Assembly: GCF_021228125.1 (NCBI RefSeq)
Contig: NZ_JAJQQS010000011.1
Span: 124,001-188,000, forward strand
Length of the DNA: 64,000 bases
Reading direction: 5' to 3'
Source of the DNA: Streptomyces albireticuli
GTDB taxonomy: Bacteria; Actinomycetota; Actinomycetes; Streptomycetales; Streptomycetaceae
Numbering within the stretch: the stretch's first letter is position 1; each line of letters begins with the position of its first letter. A model generated the notes under the pieces. It did no database searches. It saw only the letters and a list, made by a program, of their open reading frames with translations, and had not been told where the DNA came from. Positions 27,401-35,569 of the stretch are shown one piece after another. The position numbers were made by a program, and so were the translations under genes.

Positions 27401-27480
27401 GACAGATCTCTTCCTCGATCGGTAGCCCCCAGCACTCAAGGCTCACGCAGGCCAGCCCAACCCGCATCCCGGCCAACCCC

Positions 27481-29025
27481 GTGAAAGGCGAACCCCATGG
27501 ACGACTCCGGCCCACCAACCACCCCTGCCGCTTCGGCGGCCCACCCCGGGAGGTCCCCACCATCCAGCACCCCACCACCCCGGCCGACCGGCGCGCCGCC
27601 CTTACCCGCGCGGCGCGCCTGCGTCAGCTCTCACCCACCGATCAAGACGTCATCCGCCTCGCCCAGCACCCGAAGTTCTCCCGCTGGCTGGAGCAGGTCA
27701 CCGCCACCGGCGGCTGCGCCCACCCCGTCCACCTGACCGGCCACACCACCACATGGGACACAGCCACCGGGAAAGTCCTCCACCACTACGACACCCGCGA
27801 TGAGCCCGGGGAGCGGCTCCTGGTCCGCTGCCGCAACCGCCGCTCCTCCGTCTGCCTGCCCTGCTCGCGCCTTCACGCCGGTGACACCTTCCACCTCGTC
27901 CGAGCTGGCCTGGCCGGCGGCAAGACCGTGCCGGTACAGGTACGGGACCACCCCCGGCTCTTCGTCACCCTGACCGCACCCTCCTTCGGCCCCGTCCACC
28001 GCACCACCACCGACGGCCACCGCTGCCACCCCCGCCGGAACGCCGACCGCTGCGAACACGGACACCCGCGGAGCTGCACGGCCATCCACACCCCGGACGA
28101 CGCACGGGTGGGCCAGCCACTGTGTCCCGGCTGCTACGACTACCCCGCCCACGTCCTCTGGCACGCCCACACCGGCCTCCTCTGGGACCGCTTCACCCGG
28201 GCAACCCGCCGCCACCTCGCCACCGCCGCCGGCCTCCCGCAGTCCCGCTTCCGCGACCACGCCCGGCTCTCCTTCGCCAAAGTCGCCGAATACCAACGCC
28301 GCGCCGCCATCCACGTCCACGCGGTCGTACGCCTCGACGGCCCCGACGGCCCTGCCAACCCGCCGCCCACCTGGGGCACCGCCGATCTGCTCACCACGGC
28401 GATCCGTGAGGCTGCCCAGTCGGCCACCGTGCGCAGCCCGCACAGCCCGGCCGCCGGTGAACACCTCCTGCGCTGGGGCGCCCAGCTCGACGCCCGCCCC
28501 CTCCGCACCTTCAACGACCACCACGGCCTGGCCGACGACGCCGTAGCCGCCTACGTCGCCAAATACGTCACAAAGGGCGCCGCCGAAACCGCCGCCGGCA
28601 CCGACCACCCGCTGAAGACCCGGGCTGAAATCGAGGCCACCCCCGCCTCACCCCACGTCCGGGCCCTGATGCGCACCTGCTGGCACCTCGGCGGGCTCCC
28701 CGAATACGCACACCTGCGCCTCCGCCCCTGGACCCACACCCTCGGCTACCGCGGCCACATCCTCACCAAATCCCGCGCCTACTCCACCACCTACACAGCA
28801 CTCCGAGCCCAGCGCACCGAACACCAACTCGGCACACCCACGACCCACCACCCGGACACCGCGACCACTGACACGTACTGGCGCTACACCGGCTCCGGCC
28901 ACACCCCCGGCGCCGCCCTCATCGCCACCGGCATCGCCGAAGACAGCACCCGAAACCACGAGATGGCACGCTCCGCGCCCCCAAAAGGCGTCGTCAACAC
29001 CTTTACCTTTGGCGGTCCCGCATGA
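27481..29025 (+). CDS. RepSA-type rolling-circle replication initiator
   Basis: 514 residues from the first in-frame GTG. HUH-endonuclease features: LFVTLTAPSFGPV, the metal-binding IHVHAVVR (His278, His280), and the nicking-tyrosine region AAYVAKYVTKGA (Tyr358, Tyr362). N-terminal cysteine pairs (CLPC, CPGC) suggest a zinc-binding segment. RepSA nicks the double-strand origin of the excised circle. Start uncertain: the GTG at 27481 has no ribosome site, whereas GGGAGG at 27548-27553 lies eight bases before an in-frame ATC codon at 27562. Its stop overlaps the next small gene (ATGA). Confidence 0.88.
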   Translation: MKGEPHGRLRPTNHPCRFGGPPREVPTIQHPTTPADRRAALTRAARLRQLSPTDQDVIRLAQHPKFSRWLEQVTATGGCAHPVHLTGHTTTWDTATGKVLHHYDTRDEPGERLLVRCRNRRSSVCLPCSRLHAGDTFHLVRAGLAGGKTVPVQVRDHPRLFVTLTAPSFGPVHRTTTDGHRCHPRRNADRCEHGHPRSCTAIHTPDDARVGQPLCPGCYDYPAHVLWHAHTGLLWDRFTRATRRHLATAAGLPQSRFRDHARLSFAKVAEYQRRAAIHVHAVVRLDGPDGPANPPPTWGTADLLTTAIREAAQSATVRSPHSPAAGEHLLRWGAQLDARPLRTFNDHHGLADDAVAAYVAKYVTKGAAETAAGTDHPLKTRAEIEATPASPHVRALMRTCWHLGGLPEYAHLRLRPWTHTLGYRGHILTKSRAYSTTYTALRAQRTEHQLGTPTTHHPDTATTDTYWRYTGSGHTPGAALIATGIAEDSTRNHEMARSAPPKGVVNTFTFGGPA

Positions 29026-29153
29026 CACACGTCAAGGCCGTCTGGAAGCCTTCCAAAGAGTTCACACCAGCCGAAAGGGCCAGGCTCCTGCGCTTACTGT
29101 TCGGCCCCGCCAAACGCCATCTGGCCAATTCCAGCCAATCCCTGAGGAGTTGA
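29022..29153 (+). CDS. 43-aa mini-gene between repSA and the integrase
   Basis: Reads MTHVKAVWKPSKEFTPAERA then a Leu-rich helix and ends QSLRS. ATGA overlap with repSA implies coupled translation. In pSAM2 the excisionase gene xis occupies the slot between repSA and int, so this is a candidate recombination directionality factor, although it is shorter than known Xis proteins and has no clear helix-turn-helix. Contains one TTA codon. Confidence 0.45.
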   Translation: MTHVKAVWKPSKEFTPAERARLLRLLFGPAKRHLANSSQSLRS

Positions 29154-29166
29154 AGGCGCGCCGGTA

Positions 29167-29186
29167 GCATTGAGTCAAAACAATGC
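29167..29186. promoter_or_regulatory. Inverted repeat upstream of the integrase
   Basis: GCATTG-8 nt-CAATGC, 57 nt before the chosen integrase start, followed by a GC-rich hairpin (CCCCGG...CCGGGG, about 29188-29216). A possible operator or attenuator for int. Confidence 0.4.
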
Positions 29187-29242
29187 ACCCCGGCGACGGC
29201 GGCAACCGTCCCGGGGCATGGCCGACTGAAGTGGAGTCGACA

Positions 29243-31213
29243 GTGGCCTATGGAACCACAACCCTGCGCGGTTCGGTGAAGGTTGCCGCACGGGCTACCT
29301 CAGGACGACGCCTCCGGGCCGTGGACTACCTCCGGGTCTCCACCGAGGAGCAGAAAAAGGGCTTCGGCGTCGCTAAGCAGGGCAGGAAGACGGCCAGGCA
29401 CATGGCCCGCAAGGACTGGGACCACGTCGGCACGTACATCGACGACGGCGTCAGCGGCAGCCTGGAGATGCACGAGCGAGGGGACCTCGCCCGGCTGATG
29501 AAGGACGCGCACGGCGACTCCTTCGACGTCGTAGTGGTTGAGGAAGGACGGGCCATCGGTCGAGTCGGCCGCGCCTTCTGGCGGTGGGTGTGGGCCCTGG
29601 AAGACATCGGGATCTTTGTCTCCATCGTCGACGGGGATATCGACAACACCACCCCTGAGGGCCGTCGGGAGATGCGCCGCCAGGCCGACTACGCGGAAAC
29701 CGAGTGGGAGACGATCCGCAGCCGCACCCAGGGCGGACTCCAAGAGAAGGCAGAGGCGCCCGGCTCGCCCCACATCGGCGGCAGGGCTCCCTTCGGCTAC
29801 CGGATCGCAGACCAAGGGAAGGTCGGACTCTCCCGTCTGGTCATCTGCGAGGGGGAAGCAGAGGTCATCCGACTCGTTCACCACTGGGTCACCGGAGAAG
29901 GACTCAGTTTCCGGAAGGCTGCCATTCGATTGAATGCGCAAGGGAAAGTGACCCGCTCCGGCAAGCCCTGGTCATACCCGAACTTACGGGACCGAATCCT
30001 CTCCGACCCAGTCCTGAAGGGTGAACTAGTCTTTCGCGGAAAACACGCGAAGGTCGACATCTCCGGATCGCTGGCTTGGGGCGACCGCGTAGCCATTCCA
30101 CTTCCGCGCATCCTAACGGAAGAGGAATCAACCGAACTCCAGAACTCCGTGAGGGGATATCGGAAGCGCAGCGCTGCCAACCGCAACTTCTACCCTCTTT
30201 CCGGCCGCATCGTCGGGCTCTGCGGATCGCCCTACACCGGTCACGGCCGAGGATCCGTTCAAGGCTGCGACCGGTTCTATCGATGTGACGGCAAAAGGGA
30301 GAAGACACCCGGAGCCGCCGTGTGCGAGTGCTCCTACGTGGAGGCACCCACCCTTGAAAAGCGCGTTTGGTCGGAGATCGTGCAGCTCCTCGGCAACTCG
30401 ACCAAGCTGGAGGAACTCGCCGCCGAATGGGTCGGAATGTCCACTGGTGACCACGGGGCCCACAAGGAGCGGATCGATGAGCTGGATGCACAGATCGCAT
30501 CCATAAACTCGGCGATCGCCGCCGTGATTGTCGCCACCGCCAAGCAGAATGCAGGCTCTGTCGACGCCCCGGAGGCAATCACTCGGGCGACTGCGGCCCT
30601 GAACGATGAACTGGGACAGCTTCATCAAATGCGCGACGAGGCTGCATCGTGGCTTACCGAACAGGAAGAAGCGGATCAGCGCGCGTGGTCATTGCATGAG
30701 CTCGCCCGCCGGGCCCGCCGGGAGCTCGCCGACATGGAGCCCGAGGACCAAGCAGAGATCATGGAGCTGCTGGACCTCAAGGTGATCTTCGAGGGGCCGG
30801 TGCCGGTGAGGACGGGTGGCGTCACATGTTCCGTACAGGCTTGGTACCGCTCCACCGACCTGGAAATTCCCGCTGCCGACCTGTCGGATTCCGAGTGGGA
30901 CGCAATCGCCCCGCTCATACCCCGTGGACGCAAGAGCACCATGCGGCGCTCGGTGAACGCCCTCTTCTACAAAGCTCGAACGGGTATCCCGTGGTCCGAT
31001 CTCCCGGATCGGTACGGCTCTCCGAGCACGGGTTCCAAGTATTTCAACCACTGGGTCAGCGATGGAACCTGGGGCCGGATCAATCAGGCTCTTCCGGGAA
31101 TCCAGCGTGTCACGCTCCCGGTCGTCGAACTACTCCCGGCTATGCGAGTCGAAGGCCGCTTCGACCCCCGCGTAATGCTGCTACCCGCTGAACCATCCGG
31201 CATGGAATGGTGA
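29243..31213 (+). CDS. Large serine recombinase (integrase) with C-terminal IS5-transposase-like domain
   Basis: 656 residues. Resolvase domain with catalytic Ser33 in AVDYLRVSTEEQ and active-site arginines in EGRAIGRVGRAFWRW; recombinase domain IGGRAPFGYRI; cysteine-containing ribbon with GLCGSP and CECSYVEAPTLEKRVW; coiled coil LDAQIASINSAIAAVIVATA. Residues ~546-618 match the N-terminal DUF4096 domain of IS5-family transposases (DLSDSEWDAIAPLIP, LFYKARTGIPWSDLPDRYG, WVSDGTWGRI). GTG start chosen for GGAG six bases upstream; an ATG at 29183 lacks one. The frame crosses attR and uses a chromosomal stop codon. One TTA codon (248). Confidence 0.93.
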   Translation: MAYGTTTLRGSVKVAARATSGRRLRAVDYLRVSTEEQKKGFGVAKQGRKTARHMARKDWDHVGTYIDDGVSGSLEMHERGDLARLMKDAHGDSFDVVVVEEGRAIGRVGRAFWRWVWALEDIGIFVSIVDGDIDNTTPEGRREMRRQADYAETEWETIRSRTQGGLQEKAEAPGSPHIGGRAPFGYRIADQGKVGLSRLVICEGEAEVIRLVHHWVTGEGLSFRKAAIRLNAQGKVTRSGKPWSYPNLRDRILSDPVLKGELVFRGKHAKVDISGSLAWGDRVAIPLPRILTEEESTELQNSVRGYRKRSAANRNFYPLSGRIVGLCGSPYTGHGRGSVQGCDRFYRCDGKREKTPGAAVCECSYVEAPTLEKRVWSEIVQLLGNSTKLEELAAEWVGMSTGDHGAHKERIDELDAQIASINSAIAAVIVATAKQNAGSVDAPEAITRATAALNDELGQLHQMRDEAASWLTEQEEADQRAWSLHELARRARRELADMEPEDQAEIMELLDLKVIFEGPVPVRTGGVTCSVQAWYRSTDLEIPAADLSDSEWDAIAPLIPRGRKSTMRRSVNALFYKARTGIPWSDLPDRYGSPSTGSKYFNHWVSDGTWGRINQALPGIQRVTLPVVELLPAMRVEGRFDPRVMLLPAEPSGMEW

Positions 31214-31216
31214 TGA
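31199..31216. other. attR (right attachment junction)
   Basis: Element sequence ends at GGCATGGA (31206) and the chromosomal yccF frame resumes with ATGGTGATGATC. Shared core GGA at 31204-31206. The core falls at codons 35-36 (Ile-Pro) of yccF. Confidence 0.8.
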
Positions 31217-31310
31217 TCAGAACGCAGCAGATCAATCCGGCCACGACGTAGCCGAGCGCCATCCAGAGTCCGCAGAGGACCAACCAGATGACATTAAGGA
31301 TGAACCTCAT
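31204..31310 (-). pseudogene. yccF: yccF 5' fragment, chromosomal half right of the element
   Basis: Encodes MRFILNVIWLVLCGLWMALG and then YVVAGLICCVLIITIP before being cut at the integrase attachment core. The reading frame joins exactly to the fragment ending at 18990 to give ITIPWGIASFRIASFALWPF. It retains the native promoter region; downstream translation would run into the element. Confidence 0.85.
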
Positions 31311-31418
31311 AAAAACAGCCTCCCACGCGAAACAGCTCCTAGCGAGAGGGACGACCGCGGGCGGCGCGGTGGTTGCCGGGGCTCTCGGCTGACCTGCGGA
31401 GGAGGGCCCCGGCGGGCC

Positions 31419-32282
31419 TCAGGGGCGGTGGCCCGCCATGCTTTCGAGGCGGCGGACGCGCTCGGCCATCGGCGGGTGCGTGGAGAAGAGCTTGGACATG
31501 CCCTCGCCCGCGCGGAACGGGTTCGCGATCATCATGTGGCTGGCGGTCTCGATGCGGGGCTCGGGGGGCAGCGGGAGCCGCTGGGTGCCCGCCTCCAGCT
31601 TGCGCAGGGCCGAGGCCAGGGCCAGGGGATCGCCGGTGAGGCGGGCGCCGGAGGCGTCGGCCTCGTACTCCCGGGAGCGGCTGACGGCGAGCTGGATGAG
31701 GGAGGCCGCGATCGGACCCAGCAGCATGATCATGATCATGCCGAGGATGCCGGGGCCCTCGTCGTCGTCGGATCTGCCGAAGGGGATCAGCCAGGCGAAG
31801 TTGACCAGGAACATCACCACCGAGGCGAGCGCGCCGGCGATCGAGGAGATGAGGATGTCCCGGTTGTAGACGTGGCTGAGCTCGTGGCCGATGACGCCGC
31901 GCAGCTCCCGCTCGTCGAGCAGGCGCAGGATGCCGTCCGTGCAGCAGACCGCGGCGTTGCGCGGATTGCGGCCCGTCGCGAAGGCGTTGGGGGCCTCCGT
32001 GGGCGAGATGTACAGCCGGGGCATCGGCTGGCGCGCGGCCGTGGAGAGCTCGCGCACCATGCGGTAGAGCGCGGGCGCCTCGAACTCGCTGACCGGCCGG
32101 GCGCGCATCGCCCGCAGGGCCAGCTTGTCGCTGTTCCAGTAGGCGTAGGCATTGGTGCCGAGGGCCACCAGGACGGCGACGATCAGGCCCGTACGCCCGA
32201 ACAGGCTGCCGATGACGATGATGAGCGCGGACAGCCCCCCGAGGAGGACTGCGGTCCTGAGCCCGTTGTGCCGGCGGTGCAC
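31419..32282 (-). CDS. htpX: Protease HtpX homologue (M48 family)
   Basis: Zinc membrane metalloprotease in envelope protein quality control. It has 287 residues. N-terminal membrane segments (LRTAVLLGGLSALIIVIGSL and a second), zinc motif GVIGHELSHVYNRD, further membrane helices, and the downstream glutamate in SRSREYEADASGARL. The GTG at 32282 has GGAGG eight bases upstream and gives the usual length; an upstream in-frame ATG at 32336 would add 18 residues. First gene right of the integrated element. Confidence 0.94.
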   Translation of the reverse strand: MHRRHNGLRTAVLLGGLSALIIVIGSLFGRTGLIVAVLVALGTNAYAYWNSDKLALRAMRARPVSEFEAPALYRMVRELSTAARQPMPRLYISPTEAPNAFATGRNPRNAAVCCTDGILRLLDERELRGVIGHELSHVYNRDILISSIAGALASVVMFLVNFAWLIPFGRSDDDEGPGILGMIMIMLLGPIAASLIQLAVSRSREYEADASGARLTGDPLALASALRKLEAGTQRLPLPPEPRIETASHMMIANPFRAGEGMSKLFSTHPPMAERVRRLESMAGHRP

Positions 32283-32445
32283 GGTACGCCCTCCAAGTGG
32301 TGCGGCAGGGGAACCCTTTTGCTGTGGCGCTTCCACTTTCCAGTGGAACCTTCTCGTTCGGTCAACGCCAGACGAGCACGGCTGGTTCCCTCGCGCACGG
32401 GCGGGCGCGCTGGGCCGTACGGGTGAGGCCCGCTCCGGCGCCGTC

Positions 32446-33993
32446 CTACAGCAGCGCCCCCGAGGCGAAGCGGAGGACGAGCTGCGGGGCGCCCGACAGC
32501 ACGATGCCGAGGGCCGCGGCGAGTGCCATGGCGGCCGCCAGCGGCAGCGGGACGCGCGCGGGGGCCTCGGCCGGCGCCTCCCCGGGCTCCTCCCCCGCCG
32601 TCGCGGCCGGGGCGGCGGCCTTCTCCTCCGCCGGGCGGAAGAGGAGCGCCGTCCACTGGAGGTAGTAGTACAGGGCGATCACGACATTGACCGCCATGAC
32701 GGCCGCCAGCCAGCCCAGGCCCGCGTCGACGGCCGCCGAGAAGACCGTGACCTTGGCGAACAGCCCGATGATGCCCGGCGGCAGGCCGGCCAGGCAGAGC
32801 AGGAAGAAGCCGAGGGCGAGCGCGGCGAGCGGGCGGCGGGCGTAGAGGCCGCGGTAGTCGGCGAGGCGGTGGGCCGGGCTCGTCCGGGCGACGAGCCCGG
32901 CGACGGCGAACGCGCCGAGGTTCACGGCCGCGTACATCAGGGCGTACGCGACGGTCGAGCCGACGGCGTGCGCCGGGTCGCCGTCGTACCCGGCGGCGGC
33001 GATCGGCACCAGCAGATAGCCGGCCTGGCCGACGGAGGACCAGGCGAGCAGGCGTACGGCGCTGTGGGCGCGGTCGGCGCGCTGGCGCAGGGCGGCGACG
33101 TTGCCCGCGGTCATGGTGAGGGCCGCGAGCACGGCGAGGGCCGGGCCCCAGACGTCCGCGTAGGACGGGAAGGCGACGACGGTCACCAGGATCAGACCGG
33201 TGAAGCCGACGGCCTTGCCGACGACGGAGAGATAGGCCGCGACGGGCAGCGGCGCGCCCACGTAGGTGTCGGGCACCCAGAAGTGGAAGGGCACGGCCGC
33301 GGTCTTGAAGGCGAAGCCGACGAGGGTGAGGGCCACACCGGTCTGGGCGAGGACGCCGAGGCGGGTGCCGTCGCCGGGGAGGCCGCCGGCGACCTGGGTG
33401 AGGTGGAGGCTGCCGGTGGCGGCGTAGACGAAGCTGACGCCGAGCAGCATGACGGCGGTCGCGGTGACCGACGAGAGGAAGAACTTCAGGGCCGCCTCGG
33501 ACGACTTGCGGTCGTCACGGCGCATGCCGACGAGGGCGAACGCGGGCAGCGAGGCCACCTCCAGGGCCACGACGAGGGTCGCGAGGTCCCGGGAGGCGGG
33601 CAGCAGCGCGGCGCCCGCGGCGGAGGACAGCAGCAGGAACCAGTACTCGCCCGAGGGGAGCTTGAAGTCCACGAGGTCGCTGACGGACAGCAGGGCCGTC
33701 AGCAGGGCGCCGCCCAGCACCAGGAACTGGATGACGAGCGTGAAGTGGTCCGCCGTGTAGCTGCACGCCGGGGTGCCGGAGGTCGTCAGGCAGAAGGTGG
33801 AGCGGTCGCCGTCGAGGAGCGGCAGCAGGGAGAGTCCCGCCAGCACCAGGCCCGCCAGGGTGATCAGGCCCAGCAGGGGTTTCCTGCCCTCGGGCAGGAA
33901 GAGGTCGGCGACCAGGACGACGAGCGCCACCACCGCGGTGATGGTGGGCGGGGCGATGGCGAGCCAGTCGACGGACTGGACCAGGGAGCCCAT
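32446..33993 (-). CDS. nuoN: NADH-quinone oxidoreductase subunit N (second nuo locus)
   Basis: 515 residues, antiporter-like membrane subunit with ~14 predicted helices. It begins MGSLVQSVDWLAIAPPTITA and contains the conserved lysine-bearing segments AFKTAAVPFHFWVPDTYVGA and LAWSSVGQAGYLLVPIAAAG. The ATG at 33993 overlaps the nuoM stop (TGATG) and has GAGGAGG upstream. Last gene of the overlapping nuoA-B-C-H-N string; ~160 nt separate it from htpX. Confidence 0.95.
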   Translation of the reverse strand: MGSLVQSVDWLAIAPPTITAVVALVVLVADLFLPEGRKPLLGLITLAGLVLAGLSLLPLLDGDRSTFCLTTSGTPACSYTADHFTLVIQFLVLGGALLTALLSVSDLVDFKLPSGEYWFLLLSSAAGAALLPASRDLATLVVALEVASLPAFALVGMRRDDRKSSEAALKFFLSSVTATAVMLLGVSFVYAATGSLHLTQVAGGLPGDGTRLGVLAQTGVALTLVGFAFKTAAVPFHFWVPDTYVGAPLPVAAYLSVVGKAVGFTGLILVTVVAFPSYADVWGPALAVLAALTMTAGNVAALRQRADRAHSAVRLLAWSSVGQAGYLLVPIAAAGYDGDPAHAVGSTVAYALMYAAVNLGAFAVAGLVARTSPAHRLADYRGLYARRPLAALALGFFLLCLAGLPPGIIGLFAKVTVFSAAVDAGLGWLAAVMAVNVVIALYYYLQWTALLFRPAEEKAAAPAATAGEEPGEAPAEAPARVPLPLAAAMALAAALGIVLSGAPQLVLRFASGALL

Positions 33994-35567
33994 CAGTTGC
34001 CTCCTCGGAGGAGCTGCGACACGGCCGGGTCGGTGAGGCCGAGGAGGGCCGCGGGCCAGAGTCCGGCGAGGACGGTGAGGACGACGAGGGGGGTCCAGGC
34101 GGCGAACTCGTAGGTTCGCACGTCGGCGAGCTCGGGCGCGGGCGCGGGCCTGCCCTCGCCGTCGCCGCCCATGCACACCCGGCGCACGACGATCAGCATG
34201 TACGCGGCGGTGAGCAGGGTGCCGAAGCCGGCCAGGGCCATAAAGGTGAGGAAGGCGGGGCGGCTGAGGCCCTCCGCGGGGCGGAACGAGCCGAACATCG
34301 CGAGCATCTCGCCCCAGAACCCGGCCAGGCCGGGCAGCCCGAGCGAGGCGACGGCGCCGAAGGCGAGCAGTCCGCCCAGGCGCGGGGCCTTGCCGTAGAG
34401 CGCGGCGCCGGTGGCTCCGGAGAGGGCGTCGAGGTCACTGGTGCCGTAGCGGTCCTTGACGGCGCCGACGAGGAAGAACAGCAGGCCGGTGATGAGGCCG
34501 TGCGCGATGTTGGCGAACAGCGCGCCGTTGACGCCGGTCGGGGTCATGGTGGCGATGCCGAGCAGCACGAAGCCCATGTGGCCGACGGAGGAGTAGGCGA
34601 CGAGGCGCTTGAGGTCGCCCTTGGCGCCGGTGCGGGCCAGGGACAGGCAGACCAGGGACCCGTAGATGATGCCGACGACCGCGAAGGCGGCGAGGTAGGG
34701 CGCGAAGGTGTGGGCGCCCTCGGGGGCGATGGGCAGCACGATGCGGACGAACCCGTAGGTGCCCATCTTCAGCAGGACGCCCGCGAGGAGCACGGAGCCG
34801 ACGGTGGGGGCCGCGGTGTGGGCGTCGGGGAGCCAGCTGTGCAGGGGCCACATGGGGGCCTTGACGGCCAGTCCGACGCCGATCGCGAGGACGGCGATCA
34901 GCTGGGTGGTGCGGCTCAGCTTCGAGCCGTTGTCAGTGGCCAGTGCCACCATGTCGAAGGTGCCGCCCTTGATGCCGACGAGGAGGAGGCCGAGCAGCAT
35001 CACGACGGAGCCGAGCAGGGTGTAGAGGATGAACCGCCAGGCCGCGCGCTCACGGCCGTCACCGCCCCAGCGGGCGATGAGGAAGTACATCGGGATCAGC
35101 ACCATCTCGAACGCCAGGAAGAACAGCATCAGGTCGAGGACGGCGAAGCTCGCGAGGGTGCCGGACTCCAGCACGAGGATCAGCGCGACGAATGCCTTGG
35201 GAGACGGGCCCGCGGGCATTTTGAAGTAGCTGTACAGCGCGCACAGGAACGTCAGCAGCGCGGTCAGGACGAGGAGGGGGAGCGAGACGCCGTCCACGCC
35301 GAGGTGGATCCGGATGCCGAGGGCGGGGATCCAGCTGATGTCGGTGGTGCCCTGCATCCGGGCCGGGCGGTCGTGGTCGAAGCCGGCGGCCAGCGCGATG
35401 GTGAGGGCGAGCACGGCGCCCGTGACGGTGACGCCGTGCCGGAGCACGGCCTGCTCCGGGTCGCGGCCCTTGAGGCCGGGCGGGGCCGGGAGCAGGGCGG
35501 CGACGGCGCCGAGCAGGGGGAGGACGAGGGTAGCGGCGAGGAGGTACTGCATGACGGTGTGACTCAT
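33993..35567 (-). CDS. nuoM: NADH-quinone oxidoreductase subunit M (second nuo locus)
   Basis: 524 residues, antiporter-like proton-pumping subunit. Landmarks: ESGTLASFAVLDLMLFFLAF and EMVLIPMYFLI (conserved Glu of the pump), GLAVKAPMWPLHSWLPDAHT with the conserved Lys, and VAYSSVGHMGFVLLGI. ATG at 35567. It overlaps nuoN and lies 2 nt after nuoL. Confidence 0.96.
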   Translation of the reverse strand: MSHTVMQYLLAATLVLPLLGAVAALLPAPPGLKGRDPEQAVLRHGVTVTGAVLALTIALAAGFDHDRPARMQGTTDISWIPALGIRIHLGVDGVSLPLLVLTALLTFLCALYSYFKMPAGPSPKAFVALILVLESGTLASFAVLDLMLFFLAFEMVLIPMYFLIARWGGDGRERAAWRFILYTLLGSVVMLLGLLLVGIKGGTFDMVALATDNGSKLSRTTQLIAVLAIGVGLAVKAPMWPLHSWLPDAHTAAPTVGSVLLAGVLLKMGTYGFVRIVLPIAPEGAHTFAPYLAAFAVVGIIYGSLVCLSLARTGAKGDLKRLVAYSSVGHMGFVLLGIATMTPTGVNGALFANIAHGLITGLLFFLVGAVKDRYGTSDLDALSGATGAALYGKAPRLGGLLAFGAVASLGLPGLAGFWGEMLAMFGSFRPAEGLSRPAFLTFMALAGFGTLLTAAYMLIVVRRVCMGGDGEGRPAPAPELADVRTYEFAAWTPLVVLTVLAGLWPAALLGLTDPAVSQLLRGGN

Positions 35568-35569
35568 GT

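Larger units (their letters stand above)
18988..31206 (+). mobile_element. Actinomycete integrative and conjugative element (pSAM2-like AICE) with serine integrase, inserted in yccF
   Basis: About 12.2 kb bounded by a 3-bp shared GGA (18988-18990 and 31204-31206) at which the chromosomal yccF gene is split. It holds AICE hallmark genes: KorSA-type repressor, TraSA FtsK-like transfer ATPase, small Spd-like proteins, RepSA rolling-circle initiator and a large serine integrase at the right end. Cargo includes an intact yccF, a Nudix hydrolase, an XRE regulator and an RsbW-like ATPase cluster. TTA codons occur in several element genes. A tyrosine integrase and tRNA target, usual for AICEs, are absent. 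Confidence 0.9.

Noticed and set aside
27497..27736. 79-codon frame overlapping the start of repSA
   Set aside because: Pro/Ser/Ala-rich frame offset from repSA with no ribosome site of its own; most likely a shadow.
30860..31213. Separate IS5-family transposase gene at the right end of the element
   Set aside because: The similarity is in frame with the integrase with no intervening start or stop, covers only the N-terminal transposase domain and lacks terminal inverted repeats, so it is treated as a fused domain.
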